Source: Bacillus paralicheniformis
GTDB lineage: Bacteria; Bacillota; Bacilli; Bacillales; Bacillaceae
Direction: 5' to 3'
Length of the DNA stretch: 64,000 nt
Assembly: GCF_001042485.2 (NCBI RefSeq)
Contig: NZ_LBMN02000012.1
Coordinates: forward strand, 372,001-436,000
The notes beneath the pieces are model-generated. The model did not search any database. It was not told the origin of the DNA and worked only from the letters and a program-made list of their open reading frames with translations. The position numbers were made by a program, and so were the translations under genes. Numbering within the stretch: position 1 is the first letter of the stretch; every line of letters begins with the position of its first letter. Shown in pieces: positions 56,444-64,000 of this stretch.

Positions 56444-57332
56444 TAATGAAAACGGCACGGAAGGTTTCCTCCTTCCGTGCCGTTTTTTTCGCTTCATATT
56501 TCCGTTTGAATTCTTTTTCAAAGCCGGGTAAAGACTGACCGACGGCGGCCTTAAATCCGTCTTCAAAACTTCCCCGCTCAGCCGTTTCCTCGATAATGTC
56601 GAGGATGACACCACTTCCTTTTTTCTCAGCGAGCTCTTCAATCAAATAATAACTTTGTAAATAAATATCGGTTTCATATCCGGTACGGGCTTTTTGCCAC
56701 TGCCGGTCGGTCTTCAGCTTGCTCAAAGGAACGGCTGACGGCAAAGTCCGGGTTTCTATAGCGTCATGCGCAGAAGCCCATTCCGCCACTCCCTCGTGAA
56801 ACCAAAGCGGATAAGCTGCCGGGTCGGCATTCAGTTCTCTCAGCTTGACGTGAAAAGCATAATGGGTATACTCATGTATCAGCACCCGTTTGTACAGGAA
56901 GACGGCGAATCCCTCGCCGCTATTCAGATGCTTTTTCTCCTCGGGCAAAAGCCCGATCATCCGCATATCATTTGAGTAAAATCCGGTGATATCCTTTAAT
57001 TTTGAAAATGACTCCATATCATCACGGTTTGAAAAAAAGATCAAATCAACGCTGTCTTGAAGAGGGCTGGCAAACAGTTCCCGATTTATGTCAGCTGCAT
57101 CCCGAAGCGTCTCCTTTGTCAGCTCCAGAATCGTCCTATCTTCTTCAGCGTAATAAATGCTGACACTTTCATATTTAAGCATTTTCAGCGATTCTTTCAG
57201 TTTTTCTTTTTTCCCCGAAAGAACAGCTGCCTCAGGGCTCTCTTGGCTGAACACGACAAAAACAGCCAATAACAGAGCGGATAGAGTGCCCGCCATAATT
57301 AAAATAAAGGCTGCTTTCATCTCTCCCGTCAC
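56433..57332 (-). CDS. membrane-anchored gluzincin-type metallopeptidase
   Basis: The 299-residue protein has one N-terminal membrane helix (about 8-30) and an external peptidase MA-like domain: zinc motif HEYTHYAFH (HExxH) near residue 150 and the downstream glutamate in WFHEGVAEWASAH. Substrate and role are unknown. It starts at GTG 57332 behind GGAGGGA (6 nt); the ATG four codons later is also possible. Its last 11 bases overlap yhcQ tail to tail and its end contains the yhcQ terminator. I do not recognise a B. subtilis name with certainty. Confidence 0.82.
   Translation of the reverse strand: MTGEMKAAFILIMAGTLSALLLAVFVVFSQESPEAAVLSGKKEKLKESLKMLKYESVSIYYAEEDRTILELTKETLRDAADINRELFASPLQDSVDLIFFSNRDDMESFSKLKDITGFYSNDMRMIGLLPEEKKHLNSGEGFAVFLYKRVLIHEYTHYAFHVKLRELNADPAAYPLWFHEGVAEWASAHDAIETRTLPSAVPLSKLKTDRQWQKARTGYETDIYLQSYYLIEELAEKKGSGVILDIIEETAERGSFEDGFKAAVGQSLPGFEKEFKRKYEAKKTARKEETFRAVFIINE
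56451..56489 (+). terminator. yhcQ terminator lying inside the end of the convergent peptidase gene
   Basis: AACGGCACGGAAGG and CCTTCCGTGCCGTT form a perfect 14-bp stem with a 6-nt loop and a TTTTTTT tail. The hairpin lies wholly within the last codons of the minus-strand gene at 56433-57332. Confidence 0.85.
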
Positions 57333-57420
57333 ATGTCATCCCTCCATCCGCAATGTGCTTCACTGTACTACACAATATGCGGGAAGGTTCAGGAAGTGGC
57401 CTGTATGAAAGCAGCCAACA

Positions 57421-57444
57421 AAAAAAGCCGCTCATTGCGGCTTT
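57421..57444 (-). terminator. intrinsic terminator after yhcN
   Basis: AAGCCGC and GCGGCTT form a 7-bp stem with a 5-nt loop followed by TTTTTTTG on the minus strand. Confidence 0.75.
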
Positions 57445-57447
57445 TGA

Positions 57448-58026
57448 TTATCTTTGATTCGGGAAAATTCTGTTGATCGTTTCACCGAATTCTTCAAACA
57501 TGCCCTCGATTGGTTCGCCATTTTGGATTCTGTCGCCATAATTTCTCATCCGGTCAACAAAATCAGGATTTGCCGAAACGAATACATTGTTGATGTTATT
57601 GTCTGCTTCTTTAACCTTTTTCGAGATTTTCCCTTTCAGCTCATTCGTTACGTCGCCTTTCGGATTGCCTTTCAAAACGACCGCTACATAAGCGTTACGG
57701 TTTGTCGTAATGACGTTTGCACTTCTGACTTCTTTCAGTTCCGTCACTTTGTCTGCGGCTTTATCCGCCACTTCCATATTATTATTATCCCGGTTGGCAT
57801 CGCGGTTGTCTGTCACATTCATTTGGTCGTTGACGTTTCTGCCGTCGTTGACGTTTCTGCCGTCATTGACATTCGTGCGGTCGTTATCTCTGTTTGTTAC
57901 ATTTTGAAGCGCATTGTCCTGGTTGCGCCGGTTGTTATCCGCTCCCTGGTTTGCCATGCCGCATCCGGCTGTGAACAGCAGCGGAAGGAGCAAAGCAGCA
58001 ATCGCGCTTTTTTTCATATTGAACAT
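57448..58026 (-). CDS. yhcN: sporulation lipoprotein YhcN
   Basis: The 192-residue protein has a lipoprotein signal (lipobox FTAGC), an Asn/Asp/Arg-rich spacer with a repeated NVNDGR unit (about 50-85) and a C-terminal YhcN/YlaJ domain (about 85-190, with VAVVLKGNPKGDVTNELKGK). YhcN is an inner spore membrane protein made in the forespore and helps germination in B. subtilis. ATG 58026 follows ATAGGAGGTAATTTTA. Confidence 0.93.
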   Translation of the reverse strand: MFNMKKSAIAALLLPLLFTAGCGMANQGADNNRRNQDNALQNVTNRDNDRTNVNDGRNVNDGRNVNDQMNVTDNRDANRDNNNMEVADKAADKVTELKEVRSANVITTNRNAYVAVVLKGNPKGDVTNELKGKISKKVKEADNNINNVFVSANPDFVDRMRNYGDRIQNGEPIEGMFEEFGETINRIFPNQR

Positions 58027-58171
58027 TAAAATTACCTCCTATAATGATTTACGTATAGTTTTTTTCTTTTTCGTGTTATTTATTTGTCTAAAGGATATTT
58101 TTTATACGCGACTTTTGTTATGATCTTGTTGAATGTAAAAATACCCAAATAAATCCGGAGGTGTATATGAA

Positions 58172-59968
58172 ATGGAAAAAGCAAAAAGCATTTTGTATGT
58201 GCTGCGAATTAAAGACTTTGCGGTCCATCCCGATGAGACACAGCTTGTTTTTGATACAAATCTCAACGGAACATCAAACCTGTGGGCGATGGATCTTCCC
58301 GATGCATACCCGTACCAGCTGTCCTTCTTGAATCAGGATGCAAAAGGAATCGCCTACAATCCCGACGGCTCTATTCTCTATGCCGGTTTTGACCATGACG
58401 GAAACGAACAAAGCGGACTGTACAAGCTTTCTTCAAAAAACGGGTCGTTCCATTCATTAAACGGAAACCAAACAGACCGCCACTTCGAGCCCATTCCTGT
58501 CCAAAATGCCGTTTACTACTCCTCTACAAAGGACAATCCGACATTTTTAAATACATACAGATACGATTGTCTCACTGAAAAAGAAGAGCTTATTTTTGAA
58601 GGAAAAGACGGAACTTCAATACTGGCTGATGTAAGCCCGGGCGAGAAAGCCGTCAGCATCCATGTCTACTATGTCAACAGCCACAATGTCTGCATGATCC
58701 ATACCGCTGAAGGTGTGACGACAGGAATCGTCCCCGATGAGACGCTGCCTCATATGGTTTATTCTTCCCACTTTGCATCTGATGATCGGTTATTCGTCAC
58801 GACAAACTACGAAGCCGAGTTCTCATACCTTGCCTTGTACACCGTTTCATCCGGTATTTTTGCGCCGGTGCTTTCGATTGACAAAACTGATTTAACAGCC
58901 ATCCACGCTGATCCGAGTGGAACTTTCCTTTATCTGATTGGAAAAAAAGGCGTCAAAGAGGTAATGTATGAGTACAACACAGCAACAGGAGAAAGCCGTC
59001 AGGTGGACTGCCCTTGCACATCCATTTCGAAAATACACTGCGCCTCTTCGGGCACGCTGTACATTCTCGGCTCAACGCCGACCAGGCCGGCTAATCTCTA
59101 TGTATTAACGAAAGGACAGACGAAATGGCGGCAATTAACGAAACATTCGGTTCCGGGTTTCTCCGAACAGGAGCTGTCATATCCGGAGGTTGTGACATAT
59201 CCTTCTTTTGACGGTCTCGCAATAGAAGGGCTGCTGTTTAAGCCGGTCCCGGAAGAAGCGAACGGCTGGACGATTATTTGGCCGCACGGCGGACCGCAAG
59301 ATGCAGAAACCTTTATGTTCTATGATCTCTTTCAACTCGCTGCGAAAATGGGCTACCAGTTATTCGCCCCTAATTTCAGGGGATCAGCGAATTACGGCTA
59401 TTCCTTCTTTAAAATGGTTGAACAAGATTGGGGAGACGGACCGCGCCTCGATATGACTGCAGGCATCGACTGGCTTATCGATCAAAAGCTTGCGGACCGC
59501 GAAAAACTTTTTTTAATGGGGGGCAGCTACGGAGGGTATATGTCGCTATTGCTTCACGGAAGGCATCCAGAGTATTTCCGCGCCGTCGTCGATATATGCG
59601 GAGTCAGCAATCTGTTTTCGTTTGTCGAATCCGTACCGGATTTCTGGCAGCCGATGATGGAAAAATGGGTCGGCAACCCTGAGCGGGATTATGAAAAACT
59701 GAAAGCCGATTCTCCTGTTACATACCTGGAGAATATGACTCAGCCGATGCTGATCATCCAAGGCGCAAACGATCCCCGCGTCGTAAAGGAAGAGTCCGAT
59801 CAGGTCGTCGATCGGTTAAAAGCCATGGGGCGGAATATTGAGTATCTTGTTTTGGAAAATGAAGGGCACGGTTTTTCTAAAAGAGAAAATAAAATAAAAG
59901 CCTACCATAAAATTTTCGAATTTTTCGAAAGTAACCGCTTATATCTCGCGGCACAGCTTGAAGAATAA
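58172..59968 (+). CDS. S9 family (prolyl oligopeptidase-like) peptidase
   Basis: The 598-residue protein has an N-terminal beta-propeller (about 1-345) and a C-terminal alpha/beta hydrolase (about 355-595) with the nucleophile Ser in MGGSYGGYMS, Asp in GANDPRVV and His in NEGHGFSKREN. It is probably a cytoplasmic acylaminoacyl- or dipeptidyl-peptidase. There is no signal peptide. ATG 58172 follows CCGGAGGTGTATATGAA. It is not part of the B. subtilis order here as far as I recall, where yhcM and yhcN are adjacent. Confidence 0.88.
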   Translation: MEKAKSILYVLRIKDFAVHPDETQLVFDTNLNGTSNLWAMDLPDAYPYQLSFLNQDAKGIAYNPDGSILYAGFDHDGNEQSGLYKLSSKNGSFHSLNGNQTDRHFEPIPVQNAVYYSSTKDNPTFLNTYRYDCLTEKEELIFEGKDGTSILADVSPGEKAVSIHVYYVNSHNVCMIHTAEGVTTGIVPDETLPHMVYSSHFASDDRLFVTTNYEAEFSYLALYTVSSGIFAPVLSIDKTDLTAIHADPSGTFLYLIGKKGVKEVMYEYNTATGESRQVDCPCTSISKIHCASSGTLYILGSTPTRPANLYVLTKGQTKWRQLTKHSVPGFSEQELSYPEVVTYPSFDGLAIEGLLFKPVPEEANGWTIIWPHGGPQDAETFMFYDLFQLAAKMGYQLFAPNFRGSANYGYSFFKMVEQDWGDGPRLDMTAGIDWLIDQKLADREKLFLMGGSYGGYMSLLLHGRHPEYFRAVVDICGVSNLFSFVESVPDFWQPMMEKWVGNPERDYEKLKADSPVTYLENMTQPMLIIQGANDPRVVKEESDQVVDRLKAMGRNIEYLVLENEGHGFSKRENKIKAYHKIFEFFESNRLYLAAQLEE

Positions 59969-60015
59969 AACCGATCAGGACTGGGGATGGTATACGTAAA
60001 AAGGAGGTTGACCCT

Positions 60016-60357
60016 TTGTTTAGAAGAAGATCAGGCATCCATCCCGCTGTATTGGTTTTAGGATCAGCTGCATTGACCGCGGCTTTTTCTCCCGAAATCC
60101 GCAAAAGATTGACAGGCATGTTCGCGAAGGGCATGGGAGGTCGACAGCAAGGTAACGGCCGAAACCAGATGATGATGAATCCGGCTGACATGATCAAACA
60201 GGCTTTCAATTCCGGAGGACAGTCACAGGAACATCGCCAGTCAGGCCATACGGCAAACGACCAGCATCAATCAAGCCATATGACTGCCCCGGTTAATGTC
60301 ATGAACGATCAGACTGCAAACCAGACGATGTTCGATAACGACCAAAACTATTCATAA
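60016..60357 (+). CDS. yhcM: conserved protein YhcM
   Basis: The 113-residue protein has a short hydrophobic N-terminal helix (HPAVLVLGSAALTAAFSP), then EIRKRLTGMFAKG and a long Gln/Asn/His/Met-rich tail. It matches the start of B. subtilis YhcM (151 residues) but has a shorter tail. The function is unknown. It starts at TTG 60016, 8 nt behind AAGGAGG. It lies 47 nt after the S9 peptidase and may be read from the same transcript. Confidence 0.82.
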   Translation: MFRRRSGIHPAVLVLGSAALTAAFSPEIRKRLTGMFAKGMGGRQQGNGRNQMMMNPADMIKQAFNSGGQSQEHRQSGHTANDQHQSSHMTAPVNVMNDQTANQTMFDNDQNYS

Positions 60358-60402
60358 AAAACGGCCCGCACGAGCAATCAAGCTGTGCGGGCCGTTCTTC
60401 TT
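60354..60402. terminator. bidirectional terminator between yhcM and tcyP
   Basis: AACGGCCCGCAC and GTGCGGGCCGTT form a perfect 12-bp stem; A and T runs flank it. Confidence 0.85.
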
Positions 60403-61788
60403 TTACACTTCTGCTTCAATGATATTAGTACGGTCTTGGTACGTGTCTTTTTCAAGTTCATTTGTTGCTTTGCTTGTGACAAGTCCTGACGTCATGCTGC
60501 CGCTGACATTAAGAGCCGTACGCCCCATGTCGATGAGCGGCTCAACCGAAATCAGCAGTCCAGCAAGCGCTACGGGCATATTTAACGCCGAAAGGACGAG
60601 AAGCGCTGCAAATGTCGCACCTCCGCCGACGCCTGCCACTCCGAAAGAGCTGATCGCAACAACAGCGATAACCGTGAACAAAAATGACGGCTCAAGCGGA
60701 TTTTGTCCGACCGTCGGCGCAATCATGATCGCGAGCATTGCAGGGTAAATTCCGGCACATCCGTTTTGTCCGATGGACAGTCCGAAGGAACCGGCAAAGT
60801 TTGCAATGCCTTCGGGAACACCGAGGCTGCGCTGCGTTTTAATGTTCAGCGGCAAAGCGCCTGCGCTTGATCTAGATGTAAACGCGAATACAAGGACCGG
60901 AAACGCCTTTTTCAAGTATGTGACAGGATTTAAACCGCTGAATGTAATGAGCAGCAGGTGAATGATGAACATGACGATCAGCGCCACATATGAAGCGATG
61001 ACAAATTTGCCGAGCTTGGCAATGCTGTCGAGATCGCTCGTTGCAATCGTTTTTGTCATGATCGCCAATACACCGTAAGGCGTCAGCCTCAGAATCAACG
61101 TCACTACACGCATAATGATCGCATACACGGCATCAACCATCTTTTTGAAAAGCTCAGCTTGTTCAGGCTGTTTTCGATTGACCCCGAGATACGCGATTCC
61201 AAGGAAAGCCGCAAAAATAACAACGGCGATCGTTGATGTCGGTCTTGCTCCCGTAAAATCTAAAAACGGATTCCCCGGAAGAAGCTCGACAATTTGCTGT
61301 GGAAGTGTTTTGGCTTCCATGTCCTGCGATTTCTGTTCGAGTTCCGCCCCTCTCATTGACTCTGCCTGGCCTTGATCCACATGGACAGCCTGCAGGTCGA
61401 AAGCAAGTGCGGACGCGATTCCCACCGCAGCAGCGACAGCTGTCGTCGCGATCAAGAGGCCGATGATCAATCCGCTGATTTTTCCGATATTGTGCGTCAG
61501 TTTAAGCTTTGTAAAAGCACCCAAAATCGAGATGAATACAAGCGGCATAACGATCATCTGCAAAAGCTTCACATAGCCGCCGCCTGCAATATTAAACCAA
61601 TCAGATGTCTGCGTAATCGTTTCTGAAGACGAACCATATATAAAATGCAAAGCGAATCCAAAAACAATGCCGATTCCCAGAGCGGTAAATACCCGCTTAG
61701 AAAAAGAAACATGTTTTTTTTGCATCATATAAAGGAGCGCCATCAGGCCGAGCATGACGATAATATTAATAACAACAAATAATGTCAT
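60403..61788 (-). CDS. tcyP: sodium-coupled L-cystine transporter TcyP (YhcL)
   Basis: The 461-residue protein belongs to the dicarboxylate/amino acid:cation symporter family (GltPh fold, eight helices and two hairpins). The motifs FTSRSSAGALPLNIK in hairpin 1 and GVAGVGGGATFAALLVLSALN in hairpin 2 are those of the TcyP cystine branch. It takes up cystine as a sulfur source. ATG 61788 follows GGGGGTG. A sigma-A promoter is at 61827-61855; regulation by CymR is known in B. subtilis but only a half-like ATAATTCC is seen upstream here. Confidence 0.93.
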   Translation of the reverse strand: MTLFVVINIIVMLGLMALLYMMQKKHVSFSKRVFTALGIGIVFGFALHFIYGSSSETITQTSDWFNIAGGGYVKLLQMIVMPLVFISILGAFTKLKLTHNIGKISGLIIGLLIATTAVAAAVGIASALAFDLQAVHVDQGQAESMRGAELEQKSQDMEAKTLPQQIVELLPGNPFLDFTGARPTSTIAVVIFAAFLGIAYLGVNRKQPEQAELFKKMVDAVYAIIMRVVTLILRLTPYGVLAIMTKTIATSDLDSIAKLGKFVIASYVALIVMFIIHLLLITFSGLNPVTYLKKAFPVLVFAFTSRSSAGALPLNIKTQRSLGVPEGIANFAGSFGLSIGQNGCAGIYPAMLAIMIAPTVGQNPLEPSFLFTVIAVVAISSFGVAGVGGGATFAALLVLSALNMPVALAGLLISVEPLIDMGRTALNVSGSMTSGLVTSKATNELEKDTYQDRTNIIEAEV

Positions 61789-61826
61789 GGTAACAAAAGC
61801 ACCCCCAGAATTTTTTACATTTAAAA

Positions 61827-61855
61827 ACTATAGTACAACAAACCTGATTGGTCAA
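61827..61855 (-). promoter_or_regulatory. predicted promoter of tcyP
   Basis: On the minus strand TTGACC (61855-61850), 17 bp and TATAGT (61832-61827) fit sigma-A. ATAATTCC just upstream may be part of a CymR site. Confidence 0.6.
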
Positions 61856-61914
61856 GTAGGAATTATCGATGTATTTCAATATATGACCCGGGAATCAATT
61901 GCGCGACTGACATT

Positions 61915-62736
61915 TTATTCGCCGATGTCTTTCAGTGGAACAAAAGTCGGCAGCTGTGCACCGTCAAACTCTTTTTTGATCAATTCAGCGGTATCGTCTG
62001 ATTGGTACAGCTCAACGATCTTTTTCAAATCTTCACGGTTCCGGTCTTCTGTTCTGGCCGCAATAATGTTGATGTACGGTGTCGCTGTTTCGTCTTCCAG
62101 TTTAATCGAATCTTTGACAGGATGGAAGCCGGCGTCAACCGCTATGCCGTTGTTGATAACAGATGCAGCGACGTCGGGAAGCACGCGCGGCGTTTGCTCT
62201 GCGGCCACCGTTGTGATTTTGAGTTTTTTAGGATTTTCTTTAATCGCATCAAGCGTTCCGTTTCCGTCAAATCCGTCCTTTAATTGAAGCAGGCCGGCGG
62301 ACTCCAACAGGAGCAAGGCTCTGCCCATGTTCGTCGCTTCGCTCGGAACAGCGATTTCCGCGCCGTTTGGTATATCGTCAGGCGAATCATACTTCTCGGA
62401 ATAAATGCCCATCGGAGCGATGATCGTTGTGCCGATCGGCGATAGTTCAAGATTGCGTTCCTTTTTGAATGCATTAAAGTAAGATATCGTCTGAAATGCA
62501 TTGGCGTCAATGTCACCGCCCGCCAAAGCCTGGTTCGGCTGAACATAATCAGAATATTTGACGATTTCAAGCTTTAAGCCTTCTTTCTCGGCTTTTTTCT
62601 TCACAAAGTCCCAGATTCTTGTATCCGTTCCGCTGATGCCGATTTTAATGGTTTTCGCATCAGAGTCTGCCGCACACCCCGCGATCACTCCCGCAAGCAG
62701 CAGTAAAATGATAACAAATGTGAACTTTTTCATCAT
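61915..62736 (-). CDS. yhcJ: methionine-type ABC importer, substrate-binding lipoprotein (YhcJ/MetQ family)
   Basis: The 273-residue lipoprotein (lipobox LAGVIAGC) belongs to the NlpA/MetQ family, with SDYVQPNQALAGGDIDANAFQ and EIAVPSEATNMGRALLLLE as signatures. Such proteins bind methionine or related sulfur compounds. By position beside tcyP it corresponds to B. subtilis YhcJ, which there stands without its own permease, whereas here permease and ATPase genes precede it in one operon. ATG 62736 follows AGGGAGACAGCT. Confidence 0.88.
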   Translation of the reverse strand: MMKKFTFVIILLLLAGVIAGCAADSDAKTIKIGISGTDTRIWDFVKKKAEKEGLKLEIVKYSDYVQPNQALAGGDIDANAFQTISYFNAFKKERNLELSPIGTTIIAPMGIYSEKYDSPDDIPNGAEIAVPSEATNMGRALLLLESAGLLQLKDGFDGNGTLDAIKENPKKLKITTVAAEQTPRVLPDVAASVINNGIAVDAGFHPVKDSIKLEDETATPYINIIAARTEDRNREDLKKIVELYQSDDTAELIKKEFDGAQLPTFVPLKDIGE

Positions 62737-62754
62737 AGCTGTCTCCCTCTCTGT

Positions 62755-63405
62755 TTATCTTCTTCTCAATTTTTTGGACAGAACGTTTCCGGATGTCTGC
62801 AATCCCTGCACAACGATGACGAGAATTGCAACCGTGATGATCATCGTCAGCGTGTCAAACCTTTGGTAGCCGTATGTGATCGCCAAATCCCCAAGACCGC
62901 CGGCGCCTATCGCACCAGCCATCGCCGACGCTCCGACCAATCCGACCGTTGCCACCGTAAAACTCAGCACAAGCGAACCGAGCGCTTCCGGAATCAGAAA
63001 CCGGAAGATGATCTGCCGCGGAGTCGCTCCCATTGCTTCAGCGGCTTCAATGACTCCCGGATCGACTTCAAGCAGAGAGTTCTCGACGAGCCTTGCGATG
63101 TAAGGCCCCGCATAAAAAGTCAGGGGAACAATCGCTGCCGATGTGCCGATGGACGTCCCCACAATCAGCCTTGTCACCGGAATTAAAGCAACCATCAAGA
63201 TGATAAACGGAACGGAACGGAAAATGTTAATGATCATATTGACAACCGTAAAAACTGCCGGATTTTCAAGCAGATGCCCCTTCCTTGTGACAACCAGCAA
63301 AATGCCGAGCGGAATGCCGATCACGCTTGAAAATAAAAGCGAGAAAACCGTCATTTGAATCGTCTGAACCAGTGCGTCAATGATTTGGTCATATGTAACA
63401 AGCAT
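62755..63405 (-). CDS. methionine-type ABC importer, permease (MetI family)
   Basis: The 216-residue protein has five membrane helices and the BPD_transp_1 coupling motif EAAEAMGATPRQIIFRFLIPEAL (EAA loop). It is the membrane channel of the MetNIQ-type importer. ATG 63405 follows AGGGAGGTATAAGC, and its end is 18 nt from the lipoprotein start; the ATPase gene ends 2 nt before its start. Confidence 0.92.
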   Translation of the reverse strand: MLVTYDQIIDALVQTIQMTVFSLLFSSVIGIPLGILLVVTRKGHLLENPAVFTVVNMIINIFRSVPFIILMVALIPVTRLIVGTSIGTSAAIVPLTFYAGPYIARLVENSLLEVDPGVIEAAEAMGATPRQIIFRFLIPEALGSLVLSFTVATVGLVGASAMAGAIGAGGLGDLAITYGYQRFDTLTMIITVAILVIVVQGLQTSGNVLSKKLRRR

Positions 63406-63407
63406 GC

Positions 63408-64000
63408 TTATACCTCCCTGATGCGAATGTTTTCTCTGCGGATATATTCGAGCGACCGCCCGATTTCACCGTCTTCCCCCTGCAGTTCAACCGTCATACT
63501 GCCAAACGGAATTCCCTGAAGCTCTGTAATCGTTCCGTGCAGAATGTTGACTTCTACGTCAAACCGCTTTGCCACTTGCGAAAGAAATGGCTTCCCGGAA
63601 GATTCGCCGACAAATTGAAGCTGGTAGAGATGCTTCACATTTAATTTTTGAATCGATTCAGGTATCTCGTGGTCGATGGCTGATTTGACAAAGCTTTTGG
63701 CCGTTTCGGTTTCCGGCGCGGAAAACACGTCAAACACGCTGCCTGATTCAATGATCCTTCCTTTTTCAATGACCGCGACTTTGTCGCAGATTTCTTTTGC
63801 CACATTCATTTCATGAGTGATCAACAAAATCGTGATGTTATATTGTTCGTTGACGCGCTTCAGCAGCTTCAAAATATCGCCGGTCGTCTGCGGGTCAAGC
63901 GCGGATGTCGCTTCATCACAGAGCAGAACCTCCGGATTTGTCGCCAGCGCCCGGGCAATGCCGACGCGCTGCTTTTGGCCGCCCGACAGCTGATCCGGAT
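63408..64000 (-). CDS. methionine-type ABC importer, ATPase (MetN family), C-terminal part (partial)
   Basis: The frame enters from the right window edge with PDQLSGGQKQRVGIARALA (ABC signature), CDEATSALDP (Walker B) and LLITHEM (switch His), then ends in a NIL domain (about the last 75 residues, with FVGESSGKPFLSQVAKRFDV), the methionine-sensing domain of MetN that inhibits transport when methionine is high. The start codon and Walker A motif lie outside the window. Confidence 0.92.
   Translation of the reverse strand, partial: PDQLSGGQKQRVGIARALATNPEVLLCDEATSALDPQTTGDILKLLKRVNEQYNITILLITHEMNVAKEICDKVAVIEKGRIIESGSVFDVFSAPETETAKSFVKSAIDHEIPESIQKLNVKHLYQLQFVGESSGKPFLSQVAKRFDVEVNILHGTITELQGIPFGSMTVELQGEDGEIGRSLEYIRRENIRIREV

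Noticed and set aside
57454..58029. 191-residue frame on the plus strand opposite yhcN
   Set aside because: It mirrors yhcN, which has a lipobox, a family domain and a strong ribosome binding site; the antisense frame is an effect of the Asn/Asp-rich codons and has no Shine-Dalgarno.

Overview
The window is chromosomal DNA from a Bacillus of the licheniformis group (a relative of B. licheniformis, B. paralicheniformis or B. sonorensis). I infer this from gene content and order. From left to right it follows, in inverted orientation, the B. subtilis segment yhdP-yhdQ-yhdT ... yhdN-sigM-yhdL-yhdK-yhdJ-yhdI-yhdH-yhdF-citA-citR-lytE-spoVR-(hmp)-nsrR-yhdC-yhdB-yhdA-yhcZ-yhcY-pgcA-glpD-glpK-glpF-glpP-yhcX-yhcW-yhcV-yhcU-yhcT-yhcS-yhcR-yhcQ-yhcN-yhcM-tcyP-yhcJ. 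The order is interrupted by accessory insertions. No rRNA, tRNA, CRISPR array or intact insertion sequence was seen.

Layout. 0-4.7 kb: two paralogous CNNM/CorC-type Mg efflux membrane proteins (yhdP, cut by the window edge, and yhdT) around a MerR regulator, then a TetR regulator translationally coupled to an acyl-CoA thioesterase/BAAT-type hydrolase. 4.7-12.6 kb: membrane and lipid functions (DUF805 protein, plsC), stress aldo-keto reductase yhdN, a cupin, the sigM-yhdL-yhdK cell-envelope stress operon, yhdJ, the MocR regulator yhdI and an AraC/GyrI regulator. 12.6-15.4 kb: an AT-rich relic island with gene fragments, a frameshifted phage-type endolysin, a second copy of its 3' end, and a divergent pair encoding a secreted protein and a small membrane protein. 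15.4-22.8 kb: a PLP decarboxylase with an SNF-family amino acid transporter, yhdF, a frameshifted sugar dehydrogenase lipoprotein, citA and citR. 22.8-31.5 kb: lytE, spoVR, hmp broken by a stop codon opposite an intact nsrR, yhdC, yhdB, yhdA, the yhcY-yhcZ two-component system, and a small Xre regulator with a membrane protein. 31.5-38.5 kb: pgcA and the glycerol regulon, with two terminators in leader RNAs that are targets for GlpP antitermination. 38.5-44.4 kb: a quinone oxidoreductase, an AEC carrier, a formate/nitrite transporter and an ABC-F protein, the last two with candidate attenuators. 44.4-64 kb: yhcX to yhcR (including the sortase YhcS and its substrate YhcR), a multi-PAS histidine kinase, spore genes yhcQ, yhcN and yhcM, two peptidases, the cystine symporter tcyP and a methionine-type ABC importer that leaves the window.

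Most notable signals. (1) Both yhdP and yhdT carry a 10-bp hairpin between a strong Shine-Dalgarno and the start codon, so that the linear gap is long but the gap without the hairpin is 9 nt in both. The 5' arm of each hairpin can instead pair with the Shine-Dalgarno itself. This is a candidate two-state translational switch, and yhdP also has a five-codon upstream ORF. (2) The ABC-F gene at 42.4-44.1 kb has its own promoter, a 44-codon leader peptide and an intrinsic terminator, the arrangement of drug-induced ribosome-mediated attenuation. (3) The formate/nitrite transporter has a promoter overlapping the end of the ABC-F gene and a strong terminator in its 5' leader. (4) hmp carries an in-frame nonsense codon while its repressor and operators are intact.
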